From NCBI GenBank assembly GCA_011191875.1, contig DUFC01000034.1:64847-109749 (forward strand): a DNA stretch of 44,903 nt, in the 5' to 3' direction. Source of the stretch: Dehalococcoidia bacterium. Its GTDB lineage: Bacteria; Chloroflexota; Dehalococcoidia; Dehalococcoidales; W498. Shown here piece after piece: positions 6,601 to 15,100 of the stretch. The notes beneath the pieces are model-generated. The model was not told where the DNA came from, ran no database searches, and saw only the letters and a list, made by a program, of their open reading frames with translations. A program made the translations under genes and the position numbers. Numbering within the stretch: position 1 is the stretch's first letter; the number at the start of each line of letters is the position of its first letter.

Positions 6601-8096
6601 AAGATACGGTAGGAACGAATATGAATAAGATAGCCCAGTTCTTAGGGAAGCCCGCTAAAGAATTTACTAGGCAAGACTTACTCAGGTTTATTGAGGAAAA
6701 CGATATTGAGATGATGAACTTCCGGTATGTAGCCGGAGACGGCAGGTTGAGGACCCTTAATTTCACAATTACCAGTAAACCTCAACTGGAGCGTCTGCTG
6801 TCAATGGGGGAAAGAGTAGATGGCTCCAGTTTATTACCTTATATCGATGCTGCTTCAAGCGATTTATATGTTATTCCTCGGTATAAAACTGCCTATGTGA
6901 ACCCGTTCTCTCCTATTCCTACACTGGATATACTTTGCTCTTATTATACAAATGAGGGAACTAGACTACTAAGCTCCCCGGAGAATATCCTTAGAAGTGC
7001 TCATGAGGTGCTGAAAAATAGCACGGGGTTAACTTTTGAGGCTATGGGTGAACTGGAATACTATGTATTCTCTGAGAGGCAGGAGCTTTACCCAGTTATA
7101 AATCAACGGGGTTACCATGAATCTGCCCCGTTTTCTAAATGGGAGGAACTCAGATGTGAGGCTATGCATGCCATTGCTCAAGGAGGAGGGCAGGTTAAAT
7201 ACGGGCATTCTGAAGTAGGTCATATTACTGAGGAAAACTATGAGATGGAGCAGCATGAAATTGAGTTCCTTCCTGTTCCTGTAGAAGATGCAGCCGATCA
7301 ACTTATTATTGCTGTATGGATGTTGAGAATGATTGGGTATAAATATGGAGTGACTATAAGCTTGGCTCCCAAGATTTTATCCGGACACGCTGGTAGCGGC
7401 CTCCATATTCACACAAGATTGAGCAAGGGTGGAAAAAATATGATGGTTAAGGGCAGCCAGTTAAGTGATATGGCTAAAAAGACTATCGCTGGTTATCTGT
7501 CGCTAGCCCCTTCTCTAACCGCCTTTGGTAATACTATCCCTACTTCCTATCTGAGGTTGGTTCCACATCAAGAAGCCCCAACCAATATATGCTGGGGTGA
7601 TAGAAACCGTTCTGTATTGGTAAGAGTTCCCTTGGGTTGGCTGAATGTTGGGAGCATGGCTAAAGATGCCAACCCACAGGAAGAGGGAGAATATCTGGAG
7701 TCAATAAGCAATCAGACGGTAGAATTTCGTTGTCCTGATGGTTCGGCTAATATTTATCTTCTGCTGGCCGGGCTGACTGTGGCTGCTCGACATGGATTGG
7801 AAATGACGAATGCACTAGAATTGGCTAAGAAACTGTATGTAGATGTAAACATTTTTTCATCTGATCAGAGTGAAGTTCAGAAGCGATTGCCTCAGTTACC
7901 TACCTCATGCTGGCAATCAGCCAAAAGTCTGCTGAAAGACCGTGAAATATACCAGAAAGAAGGGGTCTTTCCTCCCATGGTAATAGATGAGATAGCGAAA
8001 AAACTTAAGAGCTATAATGATAAGGACTTGAGTGAGAAATTACACGGCAAGAAAGAGGAGATAAAAAAGTTGATTGACGAATATCTCCACTGCTAG
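6597..8096 (+). CDS. Glutamine synthetase family protein, divergent
   Basis: The 499-residue protein has an N-terminal beta-grasp-like part (about 20-110) and a C-terminal catalytic domain. Visible landmarks are GELEYYVF (acidic metal ligands), HEIEFLP, the ATP/glutamate-site sequence GSGLHIH, NRSVLVRVP, and VEFRCPDGSANIYLLLAGL, which matches the Arg-Pro-Asp-Asn-Pro-Tyr region of GlnA in modified form. Classical GlnA makes glutamine from glutamate, ammonia and ATP. The departures from consensus (CPDG instead of PD-x-x-x-N-P) make a related gamma-glutamyl ligase possible, so no symbol is given. It starts at GTG 6597 behind AAGGCGGTG and overlaps the previous short frame. The tail of about 40 residues is rich in Lys and Glu. 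Confidence 0.8.
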   Translation: MKDTVGTNMNKIAQFLGKPAKEFTRQDLLRFIEENDIEMMNFRYVAGDGRLRTLNFTITSKPQLERLLSMGERVDGSSLLPYIDAASSDLYVIPRYKTAYVNPFSPIPTLDILCSYYTNEGTRLLSSPENILRSAHEVLKNSTGLTFEAMGELEYYVFSERQELYPVINQRGYHESAPFSKWEELRCEAMHAIAQGGGQVKYGHSEVGHITEENYEMEQHEIEFLPVPVEDAADQLIIAVWMLRMIGYKYGVTISLAPKILSGHAGSGLHIHTRLSKGGKNMMVKGSQLSDMAKKTIAGYLSLAPSLTAFGNTIPTSYLRLVPHQEAPTNICWGDRNRSVLVRVPLGWLNVGSMAKDANPQEEGEYLESISNQTVEFRCPDGSANIYLLLAGLTVAARHGLEMTNALELAKKLYVDVNIFSSDQSEVQKRLPQLPTSCWQSAKSLLKDREIYQKEGVFPPMVIDEIAKKLKSYNDKDLSEKLHGKKEEIKKLIDEYLHC

Positions 8097-8298
8097 TAAC
8101 ATTCAAAGTCGTCATCACGGCAGATAATAAACAAATTATGTAACCTAAGAGAGCATACCTGGTTTCGTCTTATGGTTTGCCTAAGTCCGGTAAATCCCAC
8201 CTTCAAGCTCAACTCTAGGTGCACTCAATATATTAGTGACAAATCTGCTACCTAAAAGGAGCCCTTAGTTAACATTTGCCCGGAATGTGTAATGGATA

Positions 8299-8333
8299 AG
8301 AAAAAGCTGGGCACCTATTCATAGATACCCAGC
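8299..8333 (-). terminator. Rho-independent terminator of the first zinc-ribbon gene
   Basis: On the minus strand a 12-bp stem (8333-8322 with 8317-8306, two G-U pairs) closes a TGAA loop and is followed by TTTTTC. It lies 29 bases past the stop of the gene at 8362-8508. The second copy of this gene unit has lost the stem. Confidence 0.8.
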
Positions 8334-8361
8334 CTTGTTAGTAATCCTGATAGCTCGGATA

Positions 8362-8508
8362 CTATTTTTTACTCTTTCCTATTCTGAACATCTTGGTCCC
8401 GCATTCGGGGCACACACCCTGGGTTGCTGGCTTACCATTCTTCATGGTTATGGCCTTAGCGTTCTTCATTTCTCTTTTAGCTCGGCACTTCATACAATAT
8501 GCTTGCAT
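8362..8508 (-). CDS. DUF5679-type small zinc-ribbon protein, copy 1
   Basis: This is a 48-residue protein with paired cysteines at 5/8 (YCMKC) and 33/36 (CPECG), a complete zinc ribbon. The middle, KNGKPATQGVCPECGTKMF, matches the small DUF5679 proteins common in Chloroflexota and some archaea; their role is unknown, though zinc ribbons of this size often bind nucleic acid or protein. The start is well supported by AAGGAGG nine bases upstream and a clear promoter at 8530-8559. A strong terminator follows. A diverged paralogue in the same orientation sits at 19055-19201, on the other side of the heme operon. Confidence 0.85.
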   Translation of the reverse strand: MQAYCMKCRAKREMKNAKAITMKNGKPATQGVCPECGTKMFRIGKSKK

Positions 8509-8529
8509 TAATTAACCTCCTTTTTATGT

Positions 8530-8559
8530 AGAATAGAATATTCTCACCTCGAATGTCAA
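8530..8559 (-). promoter_or_regulatory. Promoter of zinc-ribbon copy 1
   Basis: Minus strand: TTGACA at 8559-8554, an 18-base spacer, and TATTCT at 8535-8530. The same hexamers and spacing recur at 19226-19255, so this arrangement is conserved between the two copies. Confidence 0.75.
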
Positions 8560-8723
8560 TAGCTTCACTAGATTGCACTTTTTAGCTTTTCGTTCAACTT
8601 GAACCCCAATGGTGACCCATTTGAGACTTAAAAACAGAGAACTGTATGTGAAAGGTCTTGCTATAATGGAAATTTGATAGTAAACTCTATTTGAGATGGT
8701 TAGTATTAGGATTGCATTTCGTT

Positions 8724-8915
8724 TATAATACACTGTAACCCCATTATGAATGCGATTACTCACCTGATGAGGAAACGAGAGGCAGTTACTGGATGCGTCG
8801 TGGAGGTGATACCGCTAGTAGCCCATGTAATAGACGAAGCTCTGGTTTCTTTGGTATAAGTACAGCAGTAGTATCAAGTTTCGTTTTAAGGTGAGAATAA
8901 AGGAGGCGCTACCGG
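8724..8915 (+). promoter_or_regulatory. Probable promoter -10 and long leader of the heme operon
   Basis: TATAAT at 8724-8729 is a perfect -10 hexamer; the matching -35 is weak. If used, the mRNA leader would be about 180 bases before the TTG start at 8916. The leader has several short complementary stretches but no riboswitch class was recognised. No gene was found here. Confidence 0.4.
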
Positions 8916-10100
8916 TTGATATCGATTTCTCGCTTGCTCTGTGACACTATAAGTCCGGGTGACGGTCTCCGTTATGGAGAAATGACACCACATCTGGCCG
9001 GTGTGGATAAAACAGCTCGGGGGACCCCACGGCCAGTCGTGGTCTGGAACTGCACCAGGCAATGCAATCTAAGTTGCATTCACTGTTATGCTAATGCCAG
9101 TAACCAAAGGTCTGCCGAAGAGATGGATACAGCGTCAGGGAAAGCCTTTATCCGTGACCTGGCCGAATTCGGCGTACCCGTTATTCTATTCTCTGGTGGT
9201 GAGCCCCTGCTAAGAGATGACCTATTTGAGATGGCAAGTCTTGCTCGTGAGCAAGGAATAAGGATCGCTCTCTCCACCAATGGCACCTTAATTACTGAGG
9301 AAATTGCCGACAGAATCAGGAATGTCGGATTTGCCGAAGTAGGTATAAGTTTAGATGGTATCGAGCCCACCAATGACCGCTTCCGTGGTAACAGAGGCGC
9401 CTACCAAGCAGCTATTAAAGGTATTAGGAACTGTGTTGCCCAGGGATTACGAGTGTCTTTGCGGTTGACCATAACTCGCTTCAACTATGAAGAAATCCCT
9501 GCCATTTTTCAGCTGGTAGAAGAGGAAGGTGTAGACAGGGTCTGTTTCTATCATCTTGCCTATTCTGGTAGAGGAAATAGCCTGCAAGGGGAGGACATTA
9601 GCCACTCTCAGACTAAGTCAGTGGTGAATATTATTTGTGAGCATACTCTAGACCTGCATCGGCGTGGGTTGCCCAAGGAGGTCCTGACCGTAGGTAATCA
9701 TGCCGACGGTGTCTACTTATATTTAAAGCTGAAGGGACAGGATGCTCAACGCGCCACCAAAGTTCTACACCTGCTGGAAACTAACGGAGGCAACAACTCA
9801 GGCATTAAAATAGGAGCTATTGATGACCAAGGGTATGTTCATCCTGACCAATTCTGGTGGCATTATTCTTTAGGTAATGTTCTCCAGAGAAAATTTGGTG
9901 ATATATGGATGGATACATCGGAGCCACTACTTAGGGGACTAAGGAATCGCAAGGAGTTGCTCAAGGGACGTTGTGCACGATGCCAGTACCTTGCTCTATG
10001 TAACGGCAACCTACGGGTCCGCGCCGAGGCAGTATTCGGTGATGTCTGGGCAGAAGACCCGGCATGTTATCTCAACGACGAGGAAATTGGACTAACCTAA
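8916..10100 (+). CDS. ahbC: 12,18-didecarboxysiroheme deacetylase (radical SAM, AhbC)
   Basis: The 394-residue protein begins with the typical AhbC N-terminus (ISRLLCDTISPGDGLRYG) and has the radical SAM cluster motif CxxxCxxC at Cys50, Cys54 and Cys57 (CNLSCIHC), the GGEPLLR SAM-binding segment at about 95, and a C-terminal cysteine cluster (GRCARCQYLALCNG) for a second iron-sulfur centre. AhbC removes the two acetate side chains of didecarboxysiroheme to give iron-coproporphyrin III. The start is TTG 8916, chosen because AAGGAGG lies nine bases upstream and no earlier codon suits. It opens a nine-gene operon and its stop overlaps the ahbD start by one base. NirJ of heme d1 synthesis is a close relative, but the neighbours favour AhbC. 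Confidence 0.9.
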   Translation: MISISRLLCDTISPGDGLRYGEMTPHLAGVDKTARGTPRPVVVWNCTRQCNLSCIHCYANASNQRSAEEMDTASGKAFIRDLAEFGVPVILFSGGEPLLRDDLFEMASLAREQGIRIALSTNGTLITEEIADRIRNVGFAEVGISLDGIEPTNDRFRGNRGAYQAAIKGIRNCVAQGLRVSLRLTITRFNYEEIPAIFQLVEEEGVDRVCFYHLAYSGRGNSLQGEDISHSQTKSVVNIICEHTLDLHRRGLPKEVLTVGNHADGVYLYLKLKGQDAQRATKVLHLLETNGGNNSGIKIGAIDDQGYVHPDQFWWHYSLGNVLQRKFGDIWMDTSEPLLRGLRNRKELLKGRCARCQYLALCNGNLRVRAEAVFGDVWAEDPACYLNDEEIGLT

Positions 10101-11251
10101 TGACAGCAGAAATACCCAGCACAAGCATCCATGATCAAGGGGAAACTATTACGCCAAGTTTGCAACTGGTAGCCTGGGAAATAACCCGAAGCTGCAACCT
10201 GTTTTGTGCCCACTGCCGTGGTTCGTCAACCTATGGTGATTATGAGGACGAACTATCAACCGAGGAGTGCTTTCGTTTAATTGACGAGATACTTGAAGTA
10301 GGCCGCCCGATTATTATCCTGACCGGTGGTGAACCGCTTGTTCGCCACGATGTCTTACAAATTGCTAAATATGCCGTGAACAAGGGGCTAAGGGTAGTCA
10401 TGGGCACTAACGGTACACTTATTACCCATGATATGGCGACTAAATTGAAAAATGTCCCAATATCACGACTAGCGATAAGTATAGACTTCCCGGTGGTTAA
10501 CCTTCAGGATGATTTTCGCGGGCAAACAGGTGCCTTTGAAGCGGCGATGGTAGGTATTGCCAGGGCTCGTCAGGCAGGTATACAAGTCCAGATTAACAGC
10601 ACCATAACCAAGCTGAATGTTCATTACTTAGAAGACCTGTTATCTCTATCACTCGAGGTAGGAGCTGTCGCCTTTCATCCCTTCCTACTGGTGCCTACTG
10701 GTCGGGGTAAGAGTCTACAATCAGTGGAACTCGCACCAGAGCAATATGAGGAAGTTTTAAACTGGATATATGATAAACAACTAGAGTTGGGAGACAGGAT
10801 GTTCTTCAAACCCACAGATGCTCCACACTACCTGCGAATAGTAAAACAAAGACAGAATCAAAGTCGTGGAAGTGGCATGCCCTCATCAGGAAAACCAGCA
10901 TCTACTTTCGGCCACGACCCAGCCAATACCATCACGCGTGGCTGCCTTGCCGGAACTGGCTTTTGTTTTGTTTCTCATCAAGGCAGAGTACAAGGGTGTG
11001 GGTATCTTGATGTGGAAGCCGGCAACGTCAGAACACAACCTTTTGGCCAAATTTGGTCTGATTCTACTTTGTTTAATGACTTGAGGAACCTCTCCAATAT
11101 TAAGGGAAAATGCGGTATATGTGAATACAAGAGGATATGTGGCGGCTGCCGGGCTAGAGCCTATGAGGCTACCGGGGATTATCTTGAGGCTGAGCCTTAC
11201 TGTATATACAGACCTGCGACTCCAAAAGGGGATTTAACGACTAAGTTATAA
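10100..11251 (+). CDS. ahbD: Heme b synthase, iron-coproporphyrin decarboxylase (radical SAM, AhbD)
   Basis: This 383-residue radical SAM/SPASM protein has VAWEITRSCNLFCAHCRG, with cluster cysteines 32, 36 and 39, then ILTGGEPLVR and the family-typical VMGTNGTLIT and LAISIDF strands. Near the C-terminus come GCLAGTGFCFV, VQGCGYLDVEAGNVR and a cysteine-rich end (KCGICEYKRICGGCRAR), the auxiliary cluster region. AhbD oxidatively decarboxylates the propionates on rings A and B of iron-coproporphyrin III to vinyl groups, giving heme b. I start it at ATG 10100, overlapping the ahbC stop (TAATG), rather than at the in-frame ATG 10064, which would overlap ahbC by 37 bases. Six bases separate it from the next gene. 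Confidence 0.92.
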   Translation: MTAEIPSTSIHDQGETITPSLQLVAWEITRSCNLFCAHCRGSSTYGDYEDELSTEECFRLIDEILEVGRPIIILTGGEPLVRHDVLQIAKYAVNKGLRVVMGTNGTLITHDMATKLKNVPISRLAISIDFPVVNLQDDFRGQTGAFEAAMVGIARARQAGIQVQINSTITKLNVHYLEDLLSLSLEVGAVAFHPFLLVPTGRGKSLQSVELAPEQYEEVLNWIYDKQLELGDRMFFKPTDAPHYLRIVKQRQNQSRGSGMPSSGKPASTFGHDPANTITRGCLAGTGFCFVSHQGRVQGCGYLDVEAGNVRTQPFGQIWSDSTLFNDLRNLSNIKGKCGICEYKRICGGCRARAYEATGDYLEAEPYCIYRPATPKGDLTTKL

Positions 11252-11257
11252 GAATAA

Positions 11258-12241
11258 ATGCATCTCGATAGTATTGATAAAAAGCTCCTTAATCTTGTGC
11301 AGACGGAATTTCCGTTGACCAATGAGCCATACTCCGCTCTGGGTCAGCGGCTGGGCATTGATGGGAGTGAGGTAATTTCCCGTATCAAACGATTAAAAGA
11401 AGAGCTGATTATTCGCCAGATAGGTCCAATTTTGGAGGCTAGACGCCTTGGCTACCAGCCCACATTGGTAGCTATGACGGTAGAAAAGTCTGAACTGAAT
11501 AGAGCGGAACAAGTTATCAGCCAGCACCCGGGAGTCAGTCACGGTTACGAACGAAACCACCATTTCAACCTGTGGTTTACCTTGGCTGTACCCCGGGAAA
11601 GTGATATTATGATGGAGCTTAAACTACTGACATCTTCCTTTGAGGCTAAAGTCGTCTTCGCTCTACCGGCGATAAAGGTGTTCAAGATAGGCGCCTATTT
11701 TAATATGAATGGAGGGGGTCTGCTAACGGCAGATACTATGACACAATCCTACAGTGCTCTTCTTCAGGAATCTGAGCTTACTCAGACTGATAGGTTGGTA
11801 ATAAACGAGTTGCAGCAGGATTTGCCCCTTGTTACAATGCCATTTGATACCATGGCAATACGGCTGGGTATGAATGAGGAGCATTTTTTAACGCAGTGCC
11901 AATCTCTTTTACAGCGCGGTATTATGCGGCGCTTTGGTGCCTCCATTAATCACAACAGAGCTGGTTTCAAGGCAAACGCTATGACTTGCTGGATAGCACC
12001 ACCAGATTCAGTGGATGTTGCCGGCCAGCAGTTGGCATCGCTACCAGAGGTTAGCCACTGCTACGAAAGAAAGACTAACCCGCTCTGGCAATACAATTTG
12101 TTTGCCATGGTACATAGTCGCACCAGAGAGGCTTGCTATGAGATAATAAGTGAAGTATCTCACCGGATTGGGTTTGTTGACTACATACTATTATTCAGTA
12201 CTAAAGAATTCAAGAAGACGAGGGTTAAATATCTGGTATGA
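11258..12241 (+). CDS. ahbAB: Siroheme decarboxylase, AhbA-AhbB fusion
   Basis: The 327 residues contain two tandem Lrp/AsnC-like units of about 160 residues, each with a winged-helix start and an alpha-beta core. The first (1-160) has IRQIGPILEARRLGYQPTLV and YERNHHFNLWFTL, like AhbA. The second (about 165-327) has MRRFGASINHNRAGFKANAM, the hallmark of AhbB/NirL-type proteins, and CYERKTNPLWQYNLFAM. AhbA and AhbB, usually separate proteins forming a heterodimer, decarboxylate siroheme to 12,18-didecarboxysiroheme. Here they are one chain. It lies between the two radical SAM heme genes and the siroheme gene, and overlaps the latter by four bases. Despite the Lrp-like fold a regulatory role is unlikely. 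Confidence 0.88.
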   Translation: MHLDSIDKKLLNLVQTEFPLTNEPYSALGQRLGIDGSEVISRIKRLKEELIIRQIGPILEARRLGYQPTLVAMTVEKSELNRAEQVISQHPGVSHGYERNHHFNLWFTLAVPRESDIMMELKLLTSSFEAKVVFALPAIKVFKIGAYFNMNGGGLLTADTMTQSYSALLQESELTQTDRLVINELQQDLPLVTMPFDTMAIRLGMNEEHFLTQCQSLLQRGIMRRFGASINHNRAGFKANAMTCWIAPPDSVDVAGQQLASLPEVSHCYERKTNPLWQYNLFAMVHSRTREACYEIISEVSHRIGFVDYILLFSTKEFKKTRVKYLV

Positions 12242-12894
12242 ATAAAAGAGACAAACTGTCTGATTACTATCCGATTTTTCTCAATATTAGTGGCAAAAGG
12301 TGTGTGGTAATTGGCGGAGGTCAGGTTAGCCTGCGTAAGGTAAAGGCACTTCTTGAGCATAGGGCTAGTATTGAAGTAATCAGTCCTGATGCCTGTCCCG
12401 AGCTAAATAAGCTGGCTAAGGACGGAAAAATAAGTATGCTTCCAAGGAGATACCGGGCAGGTGACTTAAAGGATGCGTTTATTGCAATCGCCACAACCAG
12501 TGACAGGGGTATCAACTTTGAGATAGCTCGGGAAGCCCAAAGAAAATCAGTTCTGGTTAACGTGGTAGACGATCAGGAGAATTCTGATTTCATTGCTCCC
12601 TCGTATATACGCCGGGGAGATATTACTATTGCTGTCTCTACTGCTGGAAGGAGTCCTGCCCTGGCACGGAAAATCCGAAACCGATTAGAGAAGGATTTTG
12701 GGGATGAGTATGCTTCTCTGGCTCGTCTGACTGATGAAGTGCGTGCTGAGATAAAACGACAGGGGATTAAAGTTGACGGAGACGGCTGGCAGGAAGCCCT
12801 CGACCTAGATTTACTCATTAAGCTTCTGAGAGAGAAAGGCAAAGAAAAAGCCAAGGCTGTCCTGGTCAGTGGTCTGAAGAAGCGGCAAAAGTAA
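12238..12894 (+). CDS. sirC: Precorrin-2 dehydrogenase / sirohydrochlorin ferrochelatase (CysG N-terminal type)
   Basis: The 218-residue protein resembles the NAD-dependent CysG-B/Met8p family. A Rossmann motif, VVIGGGQVSLRKV, at about residues 21-33 follows the usual YYPIFLNISGKRC opening. DFIAPSYIRRGDITIAVSTAGRSPALARKIR is the conserved dimerisation and active-site region (about 118-148), the second half of which carries the substrate-binding Arg. It oxidises precorrin-2 to sirohydrochlorin and in many organisms also inserts iron to give siroheme. No separate ferrochelatase gene appears in the operon, so this protein is the best candidate for both steps. Its ATG overlaps the previous stop (ATGA). 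The C-terminal tail is very basic. Confidence 0.88.
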   Translation: MNKRDKLSDYYPIFLNISGKRCVVIGGGQVSLRKVKALLEHRASIEVISPDACPELNKLAKDGKISMLPRRYRAGDLKDAFIAIATTSDRGINFEIAREAQRKSVLVNVVDDQENSDFIAPSYIRRGDITIAVSTAGRSPALARKIRNRLEKDFGDEYASLARLTDEVRAEIKRQGIKVDGDGWQEALDLDLLIKLLREKGKEKAKAVLVSGLKKRQK

Positions 12895-12914
12895 TTACCG
12901 GAGGCATTGCTTTT

Positions 12915-14180
12915 ATGCACATCAGCGTAGTGGGGATAAATCACCAGGAAACACCGATTGCTATCCGAGAGAGGGCAGCCATCAGTACCGAGAAGCTGTA
13001 TGATTCCTTGTTACTGCTTCGCTCCTATGTTTCCCATGGTGTAATCGTATCCACTTGTAACCGTACCGAAGTTTATACCATTGATATGAAGGGTCATGAT
13101 GCTAGAGAAGCAAGTTATGATTTCCTGAAATCTCATATAGATATTTCTGAATCTGACCTGACGCAATATATTTATATGTCTAGTGATAAAGCAGCGGTTG
13201 AGCATCTGTTCCGTGTTGCTTGTGGCCTTGACTCGATGATCGTTGGTGAATATGAGGTTCTAGGGCAGGTAGGGTATGCCCTTGATGTCGCCGAGAGGGC
13301 AAAGATGGTTCATCTACCACTACGCCATATTTTCCAGAGTGCGATTCGGACAGGCAGAAGTGTTCGTGAGGAAACAGGGATAAGTAAAAGTGCGCTCTCC
13401 GTCAGTTCAGTGGCAGTGGATTTGGCTACGAAAGTAATTGGTGACTTGCGAGAATGTAAGATTCTTGTCCTCGGTGCCGGTGAGGCAGGTAAGCTGGTAG
13501 TTAAAGCAGCTAAAGAAAGGGGAGTTTCCCGAATAGTAGCTGCCAGCCGGACTCAGGAGAGGGCTTCAGCTCTAGCGGCGAAATTGGGCGGTATACCAAT
13601 CAGCCTGAATAACCTGGTGGGAGAATTAAGCACTACTAATATTGTTGTTACCTGTACTGGAGCACCGCACTGGGTTCTGGGTAACCTCCATGTAGAGGAA
13701 GCTATGAAAAATCGTCCCAAACTTCCCCTGGTGATAATCGATATCGGTGTCCCCAGGAATGTGGAGCCAGCAGTGCGGCAAATAAAAAACGTTTTCCTCT
13801 ATAATATCGATGAACTTATCAAGATTTCCGATTTGAATCGTAAGCAGCGAGAAGGTGAGATTCAGAGCGCGGAAGAAATATTAATTGATAAAGTAGATAA
13901 ATTTGTCTCCTGGTGGCAGGCTTATGAGACCAGACCAATAGTTAGTTCCCTGATGAAAAAGGCGGAAGAGATACGCTCAACACAATTGAGCAAGACCCTG
14001 AAAAAGTTACCCCCACTTTCGGATGAAGAGCGAGAACGACTGGATGCAATGACCAAATCGATTGTAATTAAATTACTCAAAGACCCCATTCAGTATCTTA
14101 AGACAAATGCAAGTGCTAACCGGGATGATGTTGAGGTGATAAGTAGACTTTTCCGATTGAAAGAGGAGAAACGAGGATGA
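12915..14180 (+). CDS. hemA: Glutamyl-tRNA reductase
   Basis: The 421-residue protein has the catalytic motif STCNRTEVY with nucleophilic Cys48, the GLDSMIVGEYEVLGQV substrate-pocket segment, the NADPH-binding ILVLGAGEAGKLV Rossmann loop near 180, and a C-terminal helical dimerisation domain. It reduces glutamate carried on tRNA-Glu to glutamate-1-semialdehyde, the first committed step of tetrapyrrole synthesis in the C5 pathway. AccGGAGGca lies ahead of the ATG, which is 20 bases after the upstream stop. It overlaps hemC by four bases. Length and motifs are normal. Confidence 0.97.
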   Translation: MHISVVGINHQETPIAIRERAAISTEKLYDSLLLLRSYVSHGVIVSTCNRTEVYTIDMKGHDAREASYDFLKSHIDISESDLTQYIYMSSDKAAVEHLFRVACGLDSMIVGEYEVLGQVGYALDVAERAKMVHLPLRHIFQSAIRTGRSVREETGISKSALSVSSVAVDLATKVIGDLRECKILVLGAGEAGKLVVKAAKERGVSRIVAASRTQERASALAAKLGGIPISLNNLVGELSTTNIVVTCTGAPHWVLGNLHVEEAMKNRPKLPLVIIDIGVPRNVEPAVRQIKNVFLYNIDELIKISDLNRKQREGEIQSAEEILIDKVDKFVSWWQAYETRPIVSSLMKKAEEIRSTQLSKTLKKLPPLSDEERERLDAMTKSIVIKLLKDPIQYLKTNASANRDDVEVISRLFRLKEEKRG

Positions 14181-15100
14181 GGCGAAAGCTCATCGTTGGT
14201 TCCCGGGGTAGTAAGCTCGCTATGATTCAGACCGAGTCGGTGGTAGCCAAGATTAGAGAGGCAAATCCAGACCTTGAGTTTAGCATCAATAAAATAGTAA
14301 CCAAGGGTGACCGTAGCCGTCGTACACAGCTCGACCGGATGCCAGTGATAGGGGTATTTGTCAAAGAGATTGAGGAAGCCTTGCTTGATGGTAGGATTGA
14401 TGTAGCTGTACACAGTCTAAAGGACGTGCCTACGGATATCCCTCATGAGCTCTGCCTTCGAGCAGTAACCGAGAGACTTGACCCTAGAGATGTTCTCGTA
14501 TCCAGAACTGATAGACTTGACGATATTCCCCCAGGTTCAAAAATAGGCACCGGTAGTCTTCGACGCACCGTTCAGCTTGCTCGATATCGTCCTGACCTTG
14601 AGGCATGTAGCATAAGAGGAAATATTGATACTCGCTTGCGTAAGGTTTTCTCTGGAGAAGTTGACGGCGTGATACTGGCAGCAGCCGCTATATCACGCCT
14701 CGAGTGTGAGGACAAGATAAGCGAATACCTGCCTATGGAGTCTTTCTTGCCAGCGGTAGGGCAGGGAGCACTAGTATTAGAAGCACGGCTAGATGATGAA
14801 GAGGTGGCCGGGCTTATTTCCCCCATAAATAACCTCCCTACCTGGCAGAGTATAACCGCCGAGCGTACTTTCCTCAGTGCCCTGGGTGGTGGCTGCCGGG
14901 CCCCAATTGCCGCCTTAGGAATTGTAGCCAATACTACCTTAAAACTTAAAGGGATGGTAGCTGATGTCAGCGGAAAGAATATACTCTATGATTCAGAGGA
15001 AGGTAGTGCCACGTTACCAGAGGAGATAGGAGCACGGCTAGCACAAAAGATGCTGATTATGGGAGCATCTGAGTTCATCGCCGAGGTAAGGTCTAGGTGA
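14177..15100 (+). CDS. hemC: Hydroxymethylbilane synthase (porphobilinogen deaminase)
   Basis: This 307-residue protein starts with the family sequence LIVGSRGSKLAMIQ and carries AVHSLKDVPT, the arginine-rich GTGSLRR, and the LGGGCRAP loop whose Cys240 anchors the dipyrromethane cofactor. It joins four porphobilinogen molecules into the linear tetrapyrrole hydroxymethylbilane. Its start overlaps the hemA stop (ATGA), and its own stop overlaps the GTG of the next gene by four bases, so translation is coupled along the operon. Confidence 0.97.
   Translation: MRRKLIVGSRGSKLAMIQTESVVAKIREANPDLEFSINKIVTKGDRSRRTQLDRMPVIGVFVKEIEEALLDGRIDVAVHSLKDVPTDIPHELCLRAVTERLDPRDVLVSRTDRLDDIPPGSKIGTGSLRRTVQLARYRPDLEACSIRGNIDTRLRKVFSGEVDGVILAAAAISRLECEDKISEYLPMESFLPAVGQGALVLEARLDDEEVAGLISPINNLPTWQSITAERTFLSALGGGCRAPIAALGIVANTTLKLKGMVADVSGKNILYDSEEGSATLPEEIGARLAQKMLIMGASEFIAEVRSR

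Larger units (their letters stand above)
8322..8565. repeat. Direct repeat unit A (zinc-ribbon gene with flanks); partner at 19015-19258
   Basis: From agatacccagcct through the gene, ribosome-binding site and promoter to aatgtcaatag, this segment aligns without large gaps to 19015-19258. By eye about four fifths of positions agree. Weaker similarity continues past the promoter into 8566-8620. The two copies bracket the heme operon in the same orientation. Confidence 0.75.

Noticed and set aside
8764-8780. CTGATGA followed by GGAAAC, resembling the hammerhead ribozyme core
   Set aside because: Stem II would be missing, and no CGAAA partner or cleavable stem III junction could be placed; a later ACGAAG does not fit the consensus.
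11258-12241. Lrp/AsnC transcription factor
   Set aside because: The fold is shared, but the RRFGA...H motif, the tandem arrangement and the heme-operon context fit AhbA/AhbB siroheme decarboxylase.
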